Below are positions 10,191 to 25,104 of a stretch of 64,000 nt of DNA, in pieces. The translations under genes and the position numbers were made by a program. The notes under the pieces are model-generated. The model was not told the DNA's origin. It saw only the letters and a list, made by a program, of their open reading frames with translations, and did not search any database. Every line of letters starts with the position of its first letter. Positions within the stretch are counted from its first letter, which is position 1. This stretch comes from Bryoerythrophyllum caledonicum (Eukaryota; Streptophyta; Bryopsida; Pottiales; Pottiaceae), in contig OZ020516.1 of the NCBI GenBank assembly GCA_963971425.1, positions 38,180,199 to 38,244,198 on the forward strand, in the 5' to 3' direction.

Positions 10191-10877
10191 TGATTGGCAC
10201 ATATGCCCGGTGTGTTCGCTCTTATTGTCTTGGTTTCCTTCTGCTCTCAAGTGTCTTGGATTTTCACACTGCAACAAATCGGTGACCGTTGATTGTCAGT
10301 TATTGTCAGTCATCTTGTGTGGTTTGACAACTTCAATGAGCTATGACGTTGCCGTCTTGTATATCAGCAGCACAAAGAATGCTGAAATAAGAATGCAATT
10401 GTGAGAGTTCGGAATACGAAAGAGAACAGAAACCTAATTTTATAAAACCTAGGATTGTGGCTTCCGAAAGATTGCACGAGCAGGAGAAACATTTACTAAG
10501 TGAAGCTCAGAAACCCTGATACAGTTTTCGTTCTTCAAACCCTATAACTCAACCCAGGCCTGTACTTCCATCGCGAAAAGAAAGTAGGGGCGGCCAGAGG
10601 AGGACGTTCCGTTAGTTTCGCGAGAAGAGGGTGGTTATATTATTTCCTGTTCCACACCTGCACTTAAAGCAGGCGCAAAAAACTGCTGCATTCACATTGA
10701 ATGACCGAAACTGGCAAAAAAAAGAATCCTCGTAGTATTGTGGCCAAGGCAAAGGCCCTCCAGTCTAGGCACGTCGATGGTCTATTACATCTCCTGCAGT
10801 GCGAGTAACACATTCTCAGAGGCTAAGTTACTGCTAGTACCACAACCAGCTGAACTGTGACCACGCGCGATCACGGA

Positions 10878-13192
10878 CTACATCTGTGGCCTTGTTTGCA
10901 CGATGTAGAGCTCGCCATCCTTGATCACGCCTTCGATATCTTGAGCTGAGCCTAGAAGCTTCTCAACAGCGTGCCCCGCCTCCGCAATCTTCGTCAAGAT
11001 GGTCTTTTGGAAAGTCTCGTTCAAGATCAAATGATCCGAGGAATAATCCACCACTCTTTCCTCCTCTACATCCCTAGGCACGCTGCAGCATTCCAAGACA
11101 AAAGGCTGAAACTGAGCACCTTCTACAAGTGAAATGGTGGGTAAGTGATGCGAGGAACGAGGTACTTCCCTCATGCCATATGTGAAGGAATTCAACTTGA
11201 GCAATAGAACGCTTTTGTAAGTGAGGTCATAATGAAACAAAATATTGATGCGCTCTAAACTCACCTCGTCTCTACCACTCAAAACTGGAATCAACATTTC
11301 CAATTCGTCCAATTGTTGCCAACGAGTTTTGAGATACTAAACAAACTTCACCAAAAGGTAATCATAAAGTAGCAATATAAATAACCTTCTTTTGCTAAGA
11401 GTTTAGCTACAGCTCCAGCAGTATTTAGAAAGGAAATCCGTCAGTACAATACAAACCTGTCGTAAAGACCGGCGCCGGCATATCTCTGTATTTAGTGTTC
11501 ATGTTGGCATTTAGTGTTGTAACACTATATCTCGAGTTGACATTTAGTCTTAGAGTTCGTAATCAGTGTTGCGAACACTAATTCTCAATTTCAGTGTAGT
11601 TTTGGACAGAAACTCAAGGAGTGGCTACATTCAAACAAGACAGAAGTCAATAATGGTGAGCGGCACAGAAATCAGCAAGAGACATCTCCTAACTACTGGT
11701 ATTCGTGCTCTGCATTACCTATCTGACGACTTTCTCAGCCTAGAGTCTCAAAAGTAATCCATAATTACTCCCAACATCTAATGCTCGAAATTAAAACTAA
11801 TCAATTGGGAGACTTAAAAACATGAAGGAGTTGGTTTGAAAAGGAACAAAAATTGAGGAGAAGAGTGCTCGTTGTTTTACACATGATATAGGTGCAAAAC
11901 TGAGATGGGGCAATGTCAACTGAAGTCTTAATGCAGGAAAACTAAGCAGGGACAACTGAACTTTCAGGTAAGGCATCCGACAACCCACTTATTGGGGGAA
12001 TTTTGAGATCTCCCATGTGCCGGCTTGCCTACAATGATCACTATGGCACCAAGATTAGGTCATTGCACCATGGCACCATGACACCATGAAAAGAAAATGC
12101 ATACTTCCAAGTTTCAGTAAAAGATACTACCATGAGAACCAACCCTTGCAGCGCAGCCCATCCAGGTTTTGAATGGCGGATTCCAAGTCAGCACCAGAGT
12201 GAGCAGCCTGCACTAGCCAAGCACTAGAAAGGCCATGATAACGTCCAAATCATATTTAATCGTTGGCACTATCTGCACCTGGCACTTAATGATTTTTCTT
12301 GCAAAAGAAATTTGCACGCTTTTGTATTTCAAAATCTTGAAATTCTCAGACACAGAATAATTAGAACAGGCACAATAGGCAGGGCATTGAAGTAACCTTC
12401 AAAGATCTAAAATAGTGTGTTAGATCCTTAATAAGCCCATCCTTTTTATCGGCCTTGAATTTGGGTTCTGAACAAACTGGACGGTCATAGCTCAACATGC
12501 GCTCTTTGGTGACTCCATTGTCATTCAAAGTCTTCCAGTACACCTTCATGTCGAAACCACCCTTGATATGATCCAAAAGAGCTTGAGAGAACAAGTGTCG
12601 ATGTACAACTTTAGAGTATAATAGAATAAGATGAACATATGGACCTTCTAATGTCCAAAGTCCTCTATAAGCCATAATTTCAAGGTATAGGGTTCTCAAT
12701 GACAGGACAGGATAAAGTTACCTGGCAAATGACGACGCCATCTGGGCTCGTGTTATTGTGGAGCTTTTGGTGCCACTCTTCCATCATCTCGCCCTTACAA
12801 TCATTATTTCGCTGGAGAGTGATAAAAATCAGAGACAATGTCAATACATTGAGCGAAATCATGCCGTCACAACGCTTATCACCAATTTTATCATTCTACA
12901 ACCAACAGAAACGTTGATTACTCTAGAAGCATGGCTCTTCCTTAAAATTCAAAGTCGATTTTTTGCGTTTCTAGAATATTACTTGTCTAGCTTCATGAAT
13001 GCTCCCAGCAGGTGATTTCTATGATCGATTTCTTATCCTATGACAAAGCTTACTAGAAACCATGTACCACACCTGGATAACAAGGATTTCATCTCGAATT
13101 CGTTGACCCACATCACCTTCTCCTCCACGACCTACAGTGCCCATAATAAGACAGATCATCTCCATGTTCTCAGGTTGTTCTGGGAACATTTG
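10878..13192 (-). pseudogene. GWD: Alpha-glucan water dikinase relic
   Basis: Minus-strand exons at 13073-13192 (...GRGGEGDVGQRIRDEILVIQ), 12722-12811 (RNNDCKG..EEWHQKLHNNTSP), 12397-12580 (LLDHIKGGFDMKVYWKTLN...), 12144-12207 (HSGADLESAIQN) and about 10878-11081 (VDYSSDHLI..AQDIEGVIKDG..VQTRPQM) match the C-terminal part of plant GWD in the right order. GWD phosphorylates starch in plastids. The match is incomplete. Nothing upstream of 13192 resembles the N-terminal carbohydrate-binding half. Several hundred residues, including the phosphohistidine region, are missing between 12144 and 11082. The acceptor of the third exon reads TCAAG, which shifts the frame. I infer a decayed partial copy; an intact paralogue should exist elsewhere because the enzyme is needed for starch turnover. 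Confidence 0.75.
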
Positions 13193-13199
13193 CTGCAAA

Positions 13200-13690
13200 A
13201 GATAGGTAAGTCTATCTTGAGCTGCACTGATTTCTCTGTTCAGCACAACACAGTCCCAAGAAAGAAACTCAGTAAATCGAAGGTAGACGGGAACGAGAGA
13301 TCCAACGGTTAAATTCTACTTCACGCTGAAAAAAAGGAATGTACAGGAACGAGCAACAGCACGTCATAATGTGATCAAGACCAACACAAAAACACAACTT
13401 TTAACTCGTCTAGGCTTCACATTGTAATTTTTGTTCCAAGTTAGCATGGTGGCCTGGTGCCTGGTGGCCGTAAACCGCAACCAGACCAAAATTCCAGCCT
13501 GAGCAAGTTCCCCTTCATCCTTAGCCTGGTCAAGGAGCGCGAGGGGAGCGTCTGAGAGCGTGGGAGGATCCTTTGTGGGGACAGGGCAGTGGGCTCCGCC
13601 GGGCAGCTGAGGCGCTGCTACAGAGGCGTTGCCCCGATTTCGGGGAGCCCTAAGTGACTTAGGTGACCTAGCCCCACTGCGTGCTCTCTA
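13200..13690. other. Intergenic, no gene seen
   Basis: No recognisable coding sequence. A short open segment at 13690-13775 (DYRHLYDKLEKMDFKARDKH in one frame) precedes a possible donor but has no partner exon I can join to it with confidence. Confidence 0.5.
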
Positions 13691-13956
13691 CAGTTAGGGT
13701 GACTACCGGCATTTGTACGACAAGTTGGAGAAGATGGATTTCAAAGCGCGCGACAAGCACTCCGAGCACATCAGGTCCGTCTACTGGGCTAGAAGTTTTT
13801 TTTAAGTTTCAAATGTACTCCTTTTTGGTGACCAGATAATGTGCGTGGCGCTCCTCGGTGAGCGGTAGGTGTGATCTACGACATTGTTGTGGATGTGGCT
13901 TGATGAGTGTATTTTGCTTTGAGCTTGCTTTAATTTGTGTTGTCTTTTTGCAGCAC

Positions 13957-14106
13957 AGGTCAGTATGGGACGAAGTAGGGGAGGGTGACATTGACTGCGA
14001 CAAGATGCTTCTAGAGCAGGTGTGTCTGGAGGTGACGCACGGTAGATTCTCCGAACCACGCCCTTCTGTTTTTCTGCACTTGGAGGACGAACTCACAGCC
14101 AACAGG
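13957..14106 (+). pseudogene. MAP65/PRC1-like exon fragment
   Basis: After a good acceptor (tgtctttttgcag) the frame reads HRSVWDEVGEGDIDCDKMLLEQVCLEV. This resembles the plant MAP65 N-terminus, whose exon begins at the same place with xIWDEVGE...RDKMLL...ECLEVYRRKVD. After CLEV the matching frame shifts (RTVDSPNHA in another frame), and the surrounding exons of a MAP65 gene are absent. I read it as a decayed fragment of a microtubule bundling protein gene. A chance match is possible because only about 30 residues support it. Confidence 0.4.
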
Positions 14107-14396
14107 TAAGCGCATTACCTCTCTTTCGTTTGTCTCATTTCATTTGCTGAGATTTCATTTCATTTCTAGCGTCATGATCGATTCAGGAGAAGCACTTTGG
14201 CACATTAAGGGAGTAGGTCGCATGCATCGGGCTGTTGCCGGAAAGAAGACTGCGCCCGCCAGTTCCTCAGAAGGTGAAGACGGAGATTGCCAATGTTGCC
14301 AGAGGAAATCGTTGGAAATCAGGTAAAAAAATCAAAGCTCCCGGCAGCTTTGAGCTGAACATAATCCCTTCTTCTTGAAAATGCTTATCTTTGTGA

Positions 14397-14545
14397 CTTT
14401 CAAGTGTCTTTCTAGATTGATAATTCTGCAAGTAGCAAAGACTAGGAATTCAACCGTATTAGATTCTTTCAAGTGCCATTCTAGACTAATAATTTCTCAA
14501 GTAGCAAGTGTTAGGATGCAACTGTATTAAATTCTTCAATCTTGT
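14397..14545. repeat. Two ~73-bp direct repeats
   Basis: Two adjacent imperfect copies share tttcaagtg, ttctaga, ataatt and caagtagcaa in order (about 14397-14468 and 14469-14545). They lie just upstream of the oxygenase gene. Confidence 0.75.
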
Positions 14546-14630
14546 TGTTTTTAAAAATCTTGCCTGTTAGTTTTTTACAATATTATCATAAATATTATTC
14601 ACAAATATGGTTCCGTTTTTTGTAGGAACA

Positions 14631-15905
14631 ATGAGGATTACTTGTAAGGTTTGTAATAAGTTTGTGCAAAATACGAAATTCCAGAGAGAAATTCATATTG
14701 ATGGGAATAGACATAAAAGACTTTTGAAAAAATTCAATGGTTATGAAATTTTTGAAATTCCAAATCGATTTGGAAAATTTGCAGAAAGTAAGAAAGCAGT
14801 GGAGAAGCGAATGTACGGCTTATGTTATAAAAGGCGATTTGTTCTTCCTAAAGGTGTGTATTTTAAATAATTTGTTTAAAAATAAATAAATTATGATTTC
14901 TATACAATAAGTACACAAATTAATATGATATTTGCTTTTTCTAGGAGGACATGCCGAACTCATGAAGAAATTCGGCAACTCTTTACCTGATCACTTGTTG
15001 TACCGCGAGGTGTGGAAAGATAAAAGAAATTCTAACCCAAAAAACCTTGAAGACGTTACTTCATCAACAATTTTTGTAAAAAAAGGCGAGTTTAGTGTTT
15101 TGGGAATATTATTATTTGATTCTGTAGAGAAAGAGCAGTTGGAGAGTTTAAAATCAAAAGCAAATCTGTTGGAGAACAAGGGCAAGAAAATAAGCCGAGG
15201 AATGACGATGCTGAGATGGCGGCGAGATTGCAAAGGTCAATACGGAAGGTAATATTTTGTTTTTATTATTCTATAATGTGTTGGACGATAGACTTTATGA
15301 TTGTTTTTTTTATTATTGATTATTGTTAATTGATTTTTTTAGATATGTTCATAAAGAGAAAGATGAGATGATGGCAGTTGAAAAGATTTATGTTGATGAA
15401 GTCCAAGAAGTTTTGTCGAGGTGTTTACCTTCATGGGTGAAACATCTAGAAGAAAGAAGAGGAGATCTAAATATTTCCAATTCAGAGGCTCGAATTAGAA
15501 ATTATGTATTCACAACTGCAACAATCACAAAAAATTACAATGCTAAACTCCATGTGGACAAAGATGATGACGGTTATGGATTTGTGATTTGGTTAAAGGA
15601 AGGTAAATGATTATTAAATTTTATTTGTTTGCTTTGCTTTGAATTTTGAATTATACTGTTTATTTTCAAATTTTGGGCGAATTTGTTAATTTATTTTGTT
15701 TGTTGCAGATGAAAGTGACGATCAGAATTCAACTTTGTTTTGTTTGCCTGAACACGGAGTTTCTTTTAAACCTAGGAGTGGCACAATATTTATGTTCCTT
15801 GCGTCTGAGATGCCTCATTATTCTTCTCATGTTGGAGACACTTCGGCGACTTGGGGATCGGCTTTTTTCCAGAAGTCTTCGGTTTTTAAGTTTTGGCGCA
15901 ATTAG
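14631..15905 (+). CDS. C2H2 zinc finger + TET/JBP-like 2OG-Fe(II) oxygenase
   Basis: Four coding exons (14631-14853, 14945-15248, 15343-15602, 15709-15905) join in phase across GT-AG introns to give 327 residues. Residues 1-30 hold a U1/BED-like finger: Cys5, Cys8, His22 and His28 (CxxC-x13-H-x5-H). The C-terminal third has a double-stranded beta-helix pattern. AKLHVDKDDDGYGFVIWL supplies the HxD pair (His246, Asp248). LPEHGVSFKPRSGTIFMF and then PHYSSH (His299 or His303) supply the distal histidine. The spacing and the LPxxGVxFxxxxGxxxxF block resemble TET/JBP dioxygenases, which hydroxylate thymine or 5-methylcytosine, more than prolyl hydroxylases. No Arg sits at the usual 2OG-binding position; Lys318 might serve. 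A tag|GA acceptor just before the start suggests a 5'UTR intron. All splice sites and frames are intact. The substrate is unknown. Confidence 0.7.
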
Positions 15906-18126
15906 TGGTGGTGAAGGATTATCGCAAGTGAAGGGATGTCCGAATGTGGCATAATGGTAGGTAGCAATTGATGTTTGCTTGATTGCGGATATGTTTCAGG
16001 AGGGTATAAAATTTGAGGCATTTTCTGACAGATCTGAGACAGATCGTTGTTTCTCCATAATACCTCAGGGCTCCAACGGTTTAATGAGATCCGTCTAGGT
16101 GCGGTTTGTTTGCTTTCACTTGTGACGGTCTCTGGACCTTGTTGGGTCCCGCCTGGCCTGTGCTGGGTGTCTCTGCTTTCCCGCGCCCGAGTGTGGCCTT
16201 GGCCTGCTCCGGCGGTTTGTTTCCTTTTTCGATTTAAGCCCAGTGGGCACTTTTGGTTTGAGGTGCGAGACTCTAGCTCTGGTCTTCGCAAGGGGGCCTG
16301 GACCGTAGAAATGTTACTCAGTTTCTTTGATGGTAAGTTTCAGTTTTTCAAATGGTAAATTTCAGTTTTTCAGATGGCATGTTTCAGGGTTTTTATGGTA
16401 AAGTCAAGTTTTATGGGAAGTTTAAGTTTCAAAGTTTCAGTTTCTTTAATGGTAAGAGTGTGATCAGTTTGATGATAAGAGGGTTTTGGTTTCTTTGATA
16501 GACATGCTTAGTTGGGTGGGTGGATTGTGTTTTCAGAGGTCATGGCTAGGGTTGAGTTTTTGGACCAGTTGGACATGTTTGCTAAGTTTCACTTTCTTTC
16601 ATGATCAAAGTTTCTTGGACATGATATTTGTTAGAAATGCAGTTCACTAGGATGTGAAGTTTGTGCTGCTGCAACTGATGAAACACTATAACTCTTCACC
16701 CTCTGGAGTACTTGTTTTTTCTGATTGAGAGAGTTGGACATGCTAGTTTGGGTTTAGGGCTGAGATGATTTTCGATGCGGGGTTCTAGGTGAGTGCTCAT
16801 TGTTGCCAACTATTCAGTTGACAGGACCACATTACGTCCTAGTTCATGCCGTCAATGCTAATGCAACAAGGTGAAAATTATCTCTCATAATTTCACGTTA
16901 GAAGTATAATATGAGGTTACGACGCCTCCCTTTCTTTACTCTATGAATCATGATCATTGAAGAGAAGAGGAAAGATGTGGAAGTAGCAGGCCCTGATTCT
17001 GGAAATAACCTGTGCTCATAATCAGGGCCTGCTTGCAAATTACAAGCGCCATTGGACCTGAGCTTACTTTTCCGCCACTGTTGTGATGTATTCATAATTT
17101 CAAGGCTGCCTTTTGATGCCAATTGGGAGTCAACCACCACCAGTTTATCATGCGGAAGGGAATGAAATTCTTCTTGCGGGCCATGGCACCACGTTTGTTG
17201 ACCATTGAATATTGACTGGACTTCGAGACTAGTGCTATGGTCGAGGGCGATGAGGCAATTCATTTCATGGAGTTTGGAGAAAACTAGCTCTTCTAATTGA
17301 AATGATGCTTCTCAGGTGCTGTGTTTTTAACCATTTATATGACTGCAACAATAGTGATAATGGTGTTGCTTTGCAGCCGTGTTAGTCTGGCACACGGCAT
17401 GATTTCCTGTCGACGAGTGATGAGTGATCATAGCGGCGTGGCTCTGATTCTCTGATAGAAATTAGTCCATGATTGTTTCGTTGAGCTCGTTTACAGAATG
17501 GTTGTTGCTGATAAAAAGCAGTTCCATGTTCATTTCATTGAGTCCATGTCTTCTTTGCTTTCATGTCTATTTTGCTGAGTTCATGTTTTATCGTTTATAA
17601 TATGGTCGTCACTGCCAGGTATTACATCCTGTCTGATGTCATACAACATTCGGCTCAAATGTCGTAAATGACACTTTCAGAGAGGGTCATGGCACGAGTA
17701 CAACTACGTACCCCTTTCGGAGCTGAATGGCGACGGCTCTCAAGGTAAAGTTTGCAAGTGCTTGTAGGTGCATCTGATAGTGGCCAAAACCATAGTTATG
17801 GAGGTGCCCAACTGGGCAAAAAAATCCATTGTCAGCAGTGGGGTTGGATTCGAACCGAGCCTTGGCTCATGCCAAATCACAGTAATTTTCTAAAGTTTTT
17901 CAGTTCTTGCCATACTTCACAACAGTAGTATGTTTGGAAACTAACGAGACCTATTTGACTGCCATATCAAAGATGGAGCAATTGCTACAATGCAAATTCA
18001 ATGTGCTGATCCATAAAAATGTGGAAAGGCTGCAACCTTGCTGGAGCATTATATTATGTAACAAAACCAATTTTTACCCATATCATTACTCACATGTATT
18101 GCAATTCCCTCAAGGTGCATCTCAAA
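15906..18126. other. Intergenic region, no gene seen
   Basis: Probably begins with the oxygenase 3'UTR. Repetitive 'tttcagtttctttgatggtaa'-like words recur between 16318 and 16500. Scattered short ORFs have no recognisable content. Confidence 0.6.
16986..17032. repeat. Perfect 13-bp inverted repeat
   Basis: gcaggccctgatt (16986-16998) and aatcagggcctgc (17020-17032) can pair perfectly, with a 21-base loop. Function unknown. Confidence 0.9.
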
Positions 18127-18168
18127 GAACGCTTACGCCTATACTACTCAAAGAGGGCGTAAGCGTTC
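18127..18168. repeat. Perfect 13-bp inverted repeat
   Basis: gaacgcttacgcc (18127-18139) pairs perfectly with ggcgtaagcgttc (18156-18168), with a 16-base loop. It lies about 90 bp before the left end of the acidic-gene repeat region. Confidence 0.9.
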
Positions 18169-18961
18169 GCAGCACCTACCTTGGGGATGAAGTGGATGAG
18201 GATGGATCCCTTTCACCGTCGCCCCGTAGTTTCCGAACCAAGTGAATCCCGAACCTGCGGATAGGATATTGATAGGGGGGCCACCCAAACCCTCCCTCTT
18301 CGTTCACTTGCTCTTGCTCATCTCTCGCTCTCGTCCTCTGGCTGCTATTGCTCGGTGAGGGTGGCTGTTGCTCGATGTTGGTGGTATTGATGTGTGTGCT
18401 GGGTGCGAGTTTAGGAACTTCTGTTGGGTGGGTGGTGGGTGCGAAAGTTAGGTGATCTGGAGATGTAGGTGATATGATAAATTTTTGGATTTTTTGCAAT
18501 GTTGTAGAGCTTTGTACGTGGTGTTCGTGGACGTGGTGTTTGTGGGCGTGGTGCACTGCCCGAGATCGTGGCGTATACAAGGTGATGATTCAAACCTAGA
18601 TCTCTAAATCCTAGCTTCGACTACCTAATGAGATTCTCAGCTCGTCTACTTGATTGCCAAGAGAGACAACACCATGGAAATTTGTACTAGAGCGTCCCGG
18701 TGATGATCAGCCGCGACGTTGTTGTTTGAGGTGAGTGGTTTGGGTGTGACGACGGCGGCGTTGGCCGTGGAGCTGGTGGTGGGGGGCGGTTTAGAGCGCG
18801 GGCGTGGGCGTGACGGGCTTCTCCGCCTGCACCTTCTTGCCGGATCGCGAGTGGAAGTGCGCGTTTCCCCTTGGCGGCTTGCTGCCCGTCCGCCGCGGAG
18901 TCGTGGGGTTCAGGGTTCGCGAGACGAGCTTGTGGATGGTGATAGTGGGGTCTTCCTTTCA

Positions 18962-19071
18962 CATCTTCGGGGGCAAGATGCGCCAGAACACGGCGTACAC
19001 CCACTGCGAGGAGTCGGTTTTAGGGTCCGCAGCGTGTGTTGCAGCAATATGGGGTTTAGCGACGCCGGCAT
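18962..19071 (-). pseudogene. LHW-type bHLH N-terminal relic, copy B
   Basis: Same content as copy A: start codon at 19071-19069, LLQHTLRTLK, a frame change, then SSQWVYAVFWRILP and a stop. The relic is divergently oriented to the acidic gene. Confidence 0.5.
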
Positions 19072-19437
19072 GATCGCTCAACCTCCAGTCTCAATCAACC
19101 CATCCCTCGTCTCTCTGTCTACTCTCTCTTCTCCGCAATCAGGCAGTCGGAGTGCATACTATCGATGACCAGCTCCACTCCCACATTCAAATGTAGGCGA
19201 TCATCCTAGCTAGAACGCGATGCATATGTTAGACGTGGGGCAGATCGCAATGAAAGCATGCTCAGGCCGAGAAGTCTCGTGTCTCGTCATTGTGTCATAC
19301 CTTAGCAGGGATTTCTCATCTTCCAGCGTTGTACTTCTGGGTTCCAGACACGGTTTACTGGGATAGGGTATTGACAGATCTATTTCTCGGTTTTTGGTTC
19401 GAACACAGGTGGAGTGGTTGTTTTTTAGAGCGTGAAT

Positions 19438-20021
19438 ATGGACGACACGGACGTTCTTTCTGCTTCAGAGCTCATTGGTAAGAAGTTCCATTAAACCTCC
19501 TATGCTGTGATGCCGCATTTGTGGCATCACAGCTTTTTTTTGGCTTCCTTTTTATTGAACGATACCCTATCCGCCGATTAATCGGACTTATGCGTTTTTT
19601 GCCTACAGACATGGTGGTCCAGGACTTGCATTACGAAATGGGGCTTTGGCGGGACATTGGATCACCCTCCGATGAGCAATTTCGGATTGATTACCATGGG
19701 GGTGATCGTGGTGGTTTAGAGTGTGGAGGCCCAAATGAAAATGAGGACGAAGTTTTGCATCCTTTGATTGAAGCTGTGATGATACTAGATGTTGAAGGGA
19801 AGGTTATGAGCGTCCAGGAAGCTCAAGAAGACGGTGATGCCGATGAGGAGGATGAGGAGGAGGAAGAAGAAGAGGACGACAACGAGGAGGACAAAGACAA
19901 GGACAATGAGGATGGGGATGAGGACAACGATGAGGACGACGATGGCGATGACGATGAGGATGGCGAGGATGGCGAAGACATGGACATCCCATTTGATGGC
20001 CAGGGAGGTGAGTATAATTAG
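19438..20021 (+). CDS. Small acidic-tail protein, copy B (two exons)
   Basis: Exons 19438-19477 and 19609-20021 join in phase to give 150 residues starting MDDTDVLSASELI. Relative to copy A it has substitutions such as Lys-to-Glu in DLHYEMGLW and a longer, slightly altered Asp/Glu tract that includes KDKDNED. Start codon, both splice sites and stop are conserved. The family is unrecognised. The 16-bp GGATAGGGTATTGACA motif lies upstream at 19361-19376, as in copy A. Confidence 0.6.
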
Positions 20022-20560
20022 TTCTATTTCAATTTTAAAGCAAAGTGAATGGAGGAAAAAAAAAAAAAAAACAAATTGAACGAAATATGTGTAAGAGTAT
20101 AAATAGTTCTAATTAAATTTTAAAGCAAAGTGAATGGAAAGAAGAGAAAAGAAAATAAGGAAAAAACACAGAGTACCTTATATGCTTATTTTGGTATATG
20201 AGAATGTGTCCAAAAATATGAAATGAAATCAATTAATTATAAGAACATGGATTTTATTATTCAAACATAAAAACCTTATGAATGAAAAATCAGTATTCAA
20301 AATAAAATGGAATACTTTATATATAGGTTATAAATTTATCTATTAAAAAAAGGTAGGTTTTAATATTTTGAACGAAATTAAAGTACTTTGCGTTTCCTTA
20401 AATTTAACATGAAGGTAGTAAGCATTATAATGAAAACCCTAAAGTGTAAACCGCACAGCCTCAATTTAGAACCCTAATGTTGTAGTGTGTGTGCAAAAAA
20501 CCCTTATATGTGATATTCTGCAATCCTAAGACATAAACCGAACATGGATGAAGATATCAG

Positions 20561-20610
20561 GGATAGGGTATTGACAATTCCATCACAACTCCCCTGTCAA
20601 TACCCTATCC
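20561..20610. repeat. Perfect 16-bp inverted repeat
   Basis: GGATAGGGTATTGACA (20561-20576) and TGTCAATACCCTATCC (20595-20610) are exact reverse complements, separated by 18 bases. The same word occurs singly at 482 and 19361 and diverged at 1177, 18259 and 43382. Confidence 0.95.
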
Positions 20611-21673
20611 AATTTTTTAAGCACAGATCTGACCCCACACTAGCGGATTTTTTTAATGTGGTGATGGCTAAATTAGAGTTTATTTTAAAAAGTCAATATG
20701 TAGTATCCTTATTTGGAATTTTCAGTATATAATTCATTATTTGGAGAATTTTAGAAGAATGTGGCATCTCCCATATATGCACATGCCACCTCAACTAATA
20801 GATAATAAATTATAAACCATATTTAGTGGACACATGGGACACATGGGACACATGGGCGCCACCTACCAATCATACAAAATTGAAAAGGGGGGAGACAAAC
20901 ACGTTCCCCCCATTTCCGCCCACACCCTACCTCCTTCCTTTTTTCTAAATGTAGGTTTGGAGATGGCCCCATCCCCTTCTCATCCTTCAATTTTTTACTA
21001 CCACTTAGTTACTTAGGTGCTACGAAGTGTTGCCCAACCACTCTTATTCAAAGTAAAAAAATTCTTGCAAGAATCTTTTGATGGTTAAAGTAGTACATCC
21101 TCCAAAATCCATGATTTTCAGTACACTAAACACTGAATATAGTGTAGAGGGATTATTGATGTAGATTACTCACACTAATTTCCATCAAAGCATGTGCATG
21201 CCAAGTTCTGATTGGGTATTTGTTCTCAAACAAGTGTGTCAATCAACAATTGCATGTAAATTTTCAATTAGTGTAGGAAATTTCAAATAGTCTGGTCTAC
21301 ACTATATTCACGGGACGGTTAGATGGAGTCTCTTCATACGCGTAGTGAGCCCACTCCCAAAGCTTGAGAAAATGCACACAAAAGAATTTGCTGAACAAAA
21401 ATTTACAAGAAAACTTTAATACACAACATAAAGCGTCAGAAACACGACAGTAGGATAAAGAACACACAAGACTTCTTGTACATAACTCTTGTTAGAAAGA
21501 ACCTAACCTATGCAGTACGAACAAATTTACTTTCTTCTTGTCGACACATAACGGGACATTTCCTACAGATCTCATGGAACAGTTGCAAACTCGAGGGTAA
21601 TGAGTAACAGGGTCCCTTCGTAAGTCCCAACTTTTTAAGAATACAAACTAATAAGCCGCAACTTAGACGTCTT
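20611..21673. other. Intergenic, with a 9-bp tandem repeat
   Basis: Contains three tandem ACATGGGAC units at about 20831-20856. The last part should hold the CCT 3'UTR. No gene seen. Confidence 0.6.

Positions 21674-25104
<3,431 letters not shown>

Larger units (their letters stand above)
18881..20032. repeat. Long dispersed repeat, copy B
   Basis: Same-orientation match to 1-1142, including the bHLH relic, upstream region, intron and acidic gene. After the gene, a short local duplication (aattttaaagcaaagtgaatgga) occurs at about 20031 and 20115 in this copy only. Confidence 0.9.
18259..20610. mobile_element. Putative TIR element carrying the acidic gene, copy B
   Basis: The left end has ggataggatattgatag at 18259, a diverged copy of GGATAGGGTATTGACA. 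The right end has the exact inverted motif TGTCAATACCCTATCC at 20595-20610. The span includes the bHLH relic and the acidic gene, both shared with copy A. I see no transposase and no clear target-site duplication, so calling it a transposon is inference from terminal motifs. Confidence 0.4.

Noticed and set aside
16898..17263. 121-residue minus-strand ORF
   Set aside because: It spans the perfect inverted repeat, has no recognisable domain and no splice context.
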